From NCBI RefSeq assembly GCF_023053635.1, contig NC_086183.1:34515501-34579500 (forward strand): 64,000 bases of DNA, given 5' to 3'. Under the pieces are notes generated by a model that was not told the origin of the DNA, did not search any database, and saw only the letters and a program-made list of their open reading frames with translations. The translations under genes and the position numbers were made by a program. Positions 62,111 through 64,000 of the stretch are shown piece after piece. The stretch comes from Elgaria multicarinata webbii (Eukaryota > Chordata > Lepidosauria > Squamata > Anguidae). Position 1 is the first letter of the stretch; every line of letters starts with the position of its first letter.

Positions 62111-64000
62111 TAAGTGCTCAGGGGTCGCTTGGGGACTAGGAACCTGCTTGCTTCCCTTTGCTATACAAGCACAGATTAAGGATCTGCCCAGTTTGCAGCT
62201 GCTTGTACGGGTCTCATTACTGAGTGGACGGATGCCTCGTTTATCCCAGAGAGTAATTTGCTAGTAAAAAGACTCTTTTCCATTCAATCTGCCACAGGCC
62301 TAAGACAGGACAAACATCACGCACGGCAACAAACAGATTAAAATCATGATTAAATTCTCTCTTTGCTGCCCGGGGGATTAGGATGCAATCAAATACCGTC
62401 TACTGTCATTCCACTGGGGTGGAGGGGCGAGGCCTGGCGCAACAGACCCACCACGAGGGCCACGGCAAAGCCCTCCTACGGCCGTCTTCCAGGGGAGGTT
62501 AATCTTGCTGCAGGAAGGAGCTCAGCGAAAGAAAATTGCTAGGGTGAATTCATATGTGGGGGTGTTAAAGATGGTTGTCAACTAACTAAACAAAACCTGC
62601 CCTGGCCTGCTCTTGTGTCTTTAACGCCAGCTTGGTCTGCAGAACTCCTCCAGTGAAGGTTGTAGAGGAACGTTGCCATCTGCTCAGGCTTGCAAATCAA
62701 GCAACTGTTAAAGGCACCGGAGCAAAGCCAAGTTAAGCAAAAACGTTGGCAATCCTATTTTTAAAGCTTTTCAAAGCCCTTGCATTTTAGCAGCCAGTGA
62801 ACAGAAATGCCATGCTGAATTTGGACATGGGTTCACATCAGGATCAGTGCCTCGCAAATTGTAAGATGCATGATTCAGGCTTTAATCAATTAAAGTGTGT
62901 AATTAATCAATTAAAAGCCCAGCAGCAGATATTTTAGAGCACACTAATTGACCTGGAAAGGCATTTTCCTTGTGGGAAAGCTTTTCTTGTGCGTCTCCCT
63001 ACCATCCTTACTTTGAAAGCAAAGGGATATAGAGCGAAGATATGTGATCCAGAGTGTTGCTTGCAGCCATATGACTACCTGGTGGGGTGGTGCTCAGTGC
63101 CACTGGCATTGCAGGCAAGCATCGCATGCGCAGGGGGTTTACTCTGCACTGAGATGCTGCCCTGGGATCTATTTTCACACCAGAGCCAGACCTGAAGGTT
63201 GAAAAGGAGAGTAGGTGGAATTGTTCCTGAGCAGCTACAGAGCGCGTATCCATCACCCTGAGTTCCTACACATCCAGGATTAAGGAAAAATATGCCCCAA
63301 CATCTCCCTTTCTAGAAATTTAGTACCACAACAAATATTTTGTCTCCAATTGTGCAAAGCTGCTCCAATTTTACATTTAAAAATGAATTTTTAAAAATAG
63401 CTCAAACATGAAGTTGCATTGTAGTCTGAAGGTCGACAGCGGAAGCTCACTACCACAGCTTCCCTGAGCCTGGAGATGCAATGATGGGAAAGCTCCATCT
63501 GTTGAATTTCTGTCTGTCATATAACTACTACAGAGACACAGGAACTCATTAGAAATGACAATCAATTTCTCCCTGTCCTGTTTACACACTGGTTTTAACT
63601 TAGCTAGGACTTGAAGAAGTCCTGCAGTTTCGGAAACGGATCTTTCTGCTTTAATATTGAATAAGCCGCTGCCCAAATACATAAATGACTGACAGCTCCG
63701 TTCAGGTTTAATCTGAGCCAGAGTCTCACAACACGTTTTTGTGGTTTCATGGCTCATCCCCCAAAGATGCCAAGCCCCACAAAAGAAGGAGGGGCCTCTG
63801 AACACATGCAGAGTGCTCAATACTAAGCAATGACAACCAACCCCTCCACAGCTGGGATTGCAGAAGGGGGTTCAAGCTAGCCCTGAGCCCTGCCCTCCCA
63901 TAACTCACACATGGCAGCCTCAAATATTTGGGAAGATGGCTCACATAGCCCCCCCCCCCCCGTGCCCTTCCTTTTCTTTGGGCTTAAGAGAATAATACCC
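62111..64000. other. No gene recognised
   Basis: Mixed-composition sequence. The 5' exon(s) and promoter of the PH-domain gene might lie here or beyond the window, but no exon could be supported. A C run occurs at 63949-63961. Confidence 0.4.

Overview
The window looks like nuclear DNA of a squamate reptile (lizard or snake). It has spliced vertebrate genes with GT-AG introns and a dense load of BovB, CR1 and L2 LINE pieces, tRNA-derived SINEs and hAT-like MITEs, a mix typical of squamates. I saw no bacterial, organellar or LTR-retrovirus features. All gene calls come from reading translations and splice sites by eye against remembered families; no database was searched.

Layout. 1-5.1 kb is intergenic: a CR1 with an inverted CR1 inside it, SINE remnants, and a 747-bp hAT-like element made of inverted repeats. 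5.15-8.3 kb holds POLR1G (RNA polymerase I subunit RPA34/PAF49, + strand, three coding exons) behind a CRE-bearing GC-rich promoter. 8.4-15.9 kb holds ERCC1 (- strand, nine coding exons, about 319 aa), tail to tail with POLR1G as in mammals, with a GC-rich NRF1/CCAAT promoter near 15.5-15.9 kb. 16-18.3 kb is AT-rich with nothing recognised.

18.8-31.6 kb is a macrosatellite: four complete and one partial units of 2.6-3.2 kb. Each complete unit contains a 46-bp minisatellite that is open in all three frames of the - strand. A decayed copy follows at 31.7-32.4 kb. 33.0-36.0 kb has an NF-Y/RFX promoter-like segment followed by degenerate tandem copies of its surroundings, with two MITEs and a CR1 tail inserted.

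39.1-52.7 kb holds a CD72-like ITIM/C-type-lectin receptor (+ strand, seven coding exons, about 311 aa). Its introns are swollen by a nearly full-length BovB with clear target-site duplications, an L2 LINE, a second truncated BovB and other fragments. 52.7-58.8 kb has no confident gene; it carries a possible decayed Ly6/uPAR-like exon and a MITE nested inside an older DNA transposon. 58.8-61.7 kb holds the 3' part of a - strand PH-domain gene of evectin (PLEKHB) type, whose 5' end was not found. 62.1-64 kb has nothing recognised.

POLR1G (rRNA transcription) and ERCC1 (DNA repair) are conserved neighbours with unrelated jobs. The CD72-like receptor and the evectin-like gene are the less expected residents. 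The most unusual structures are the macrosatellite and the inverted-repeat element at 2.5-3.2 kb.
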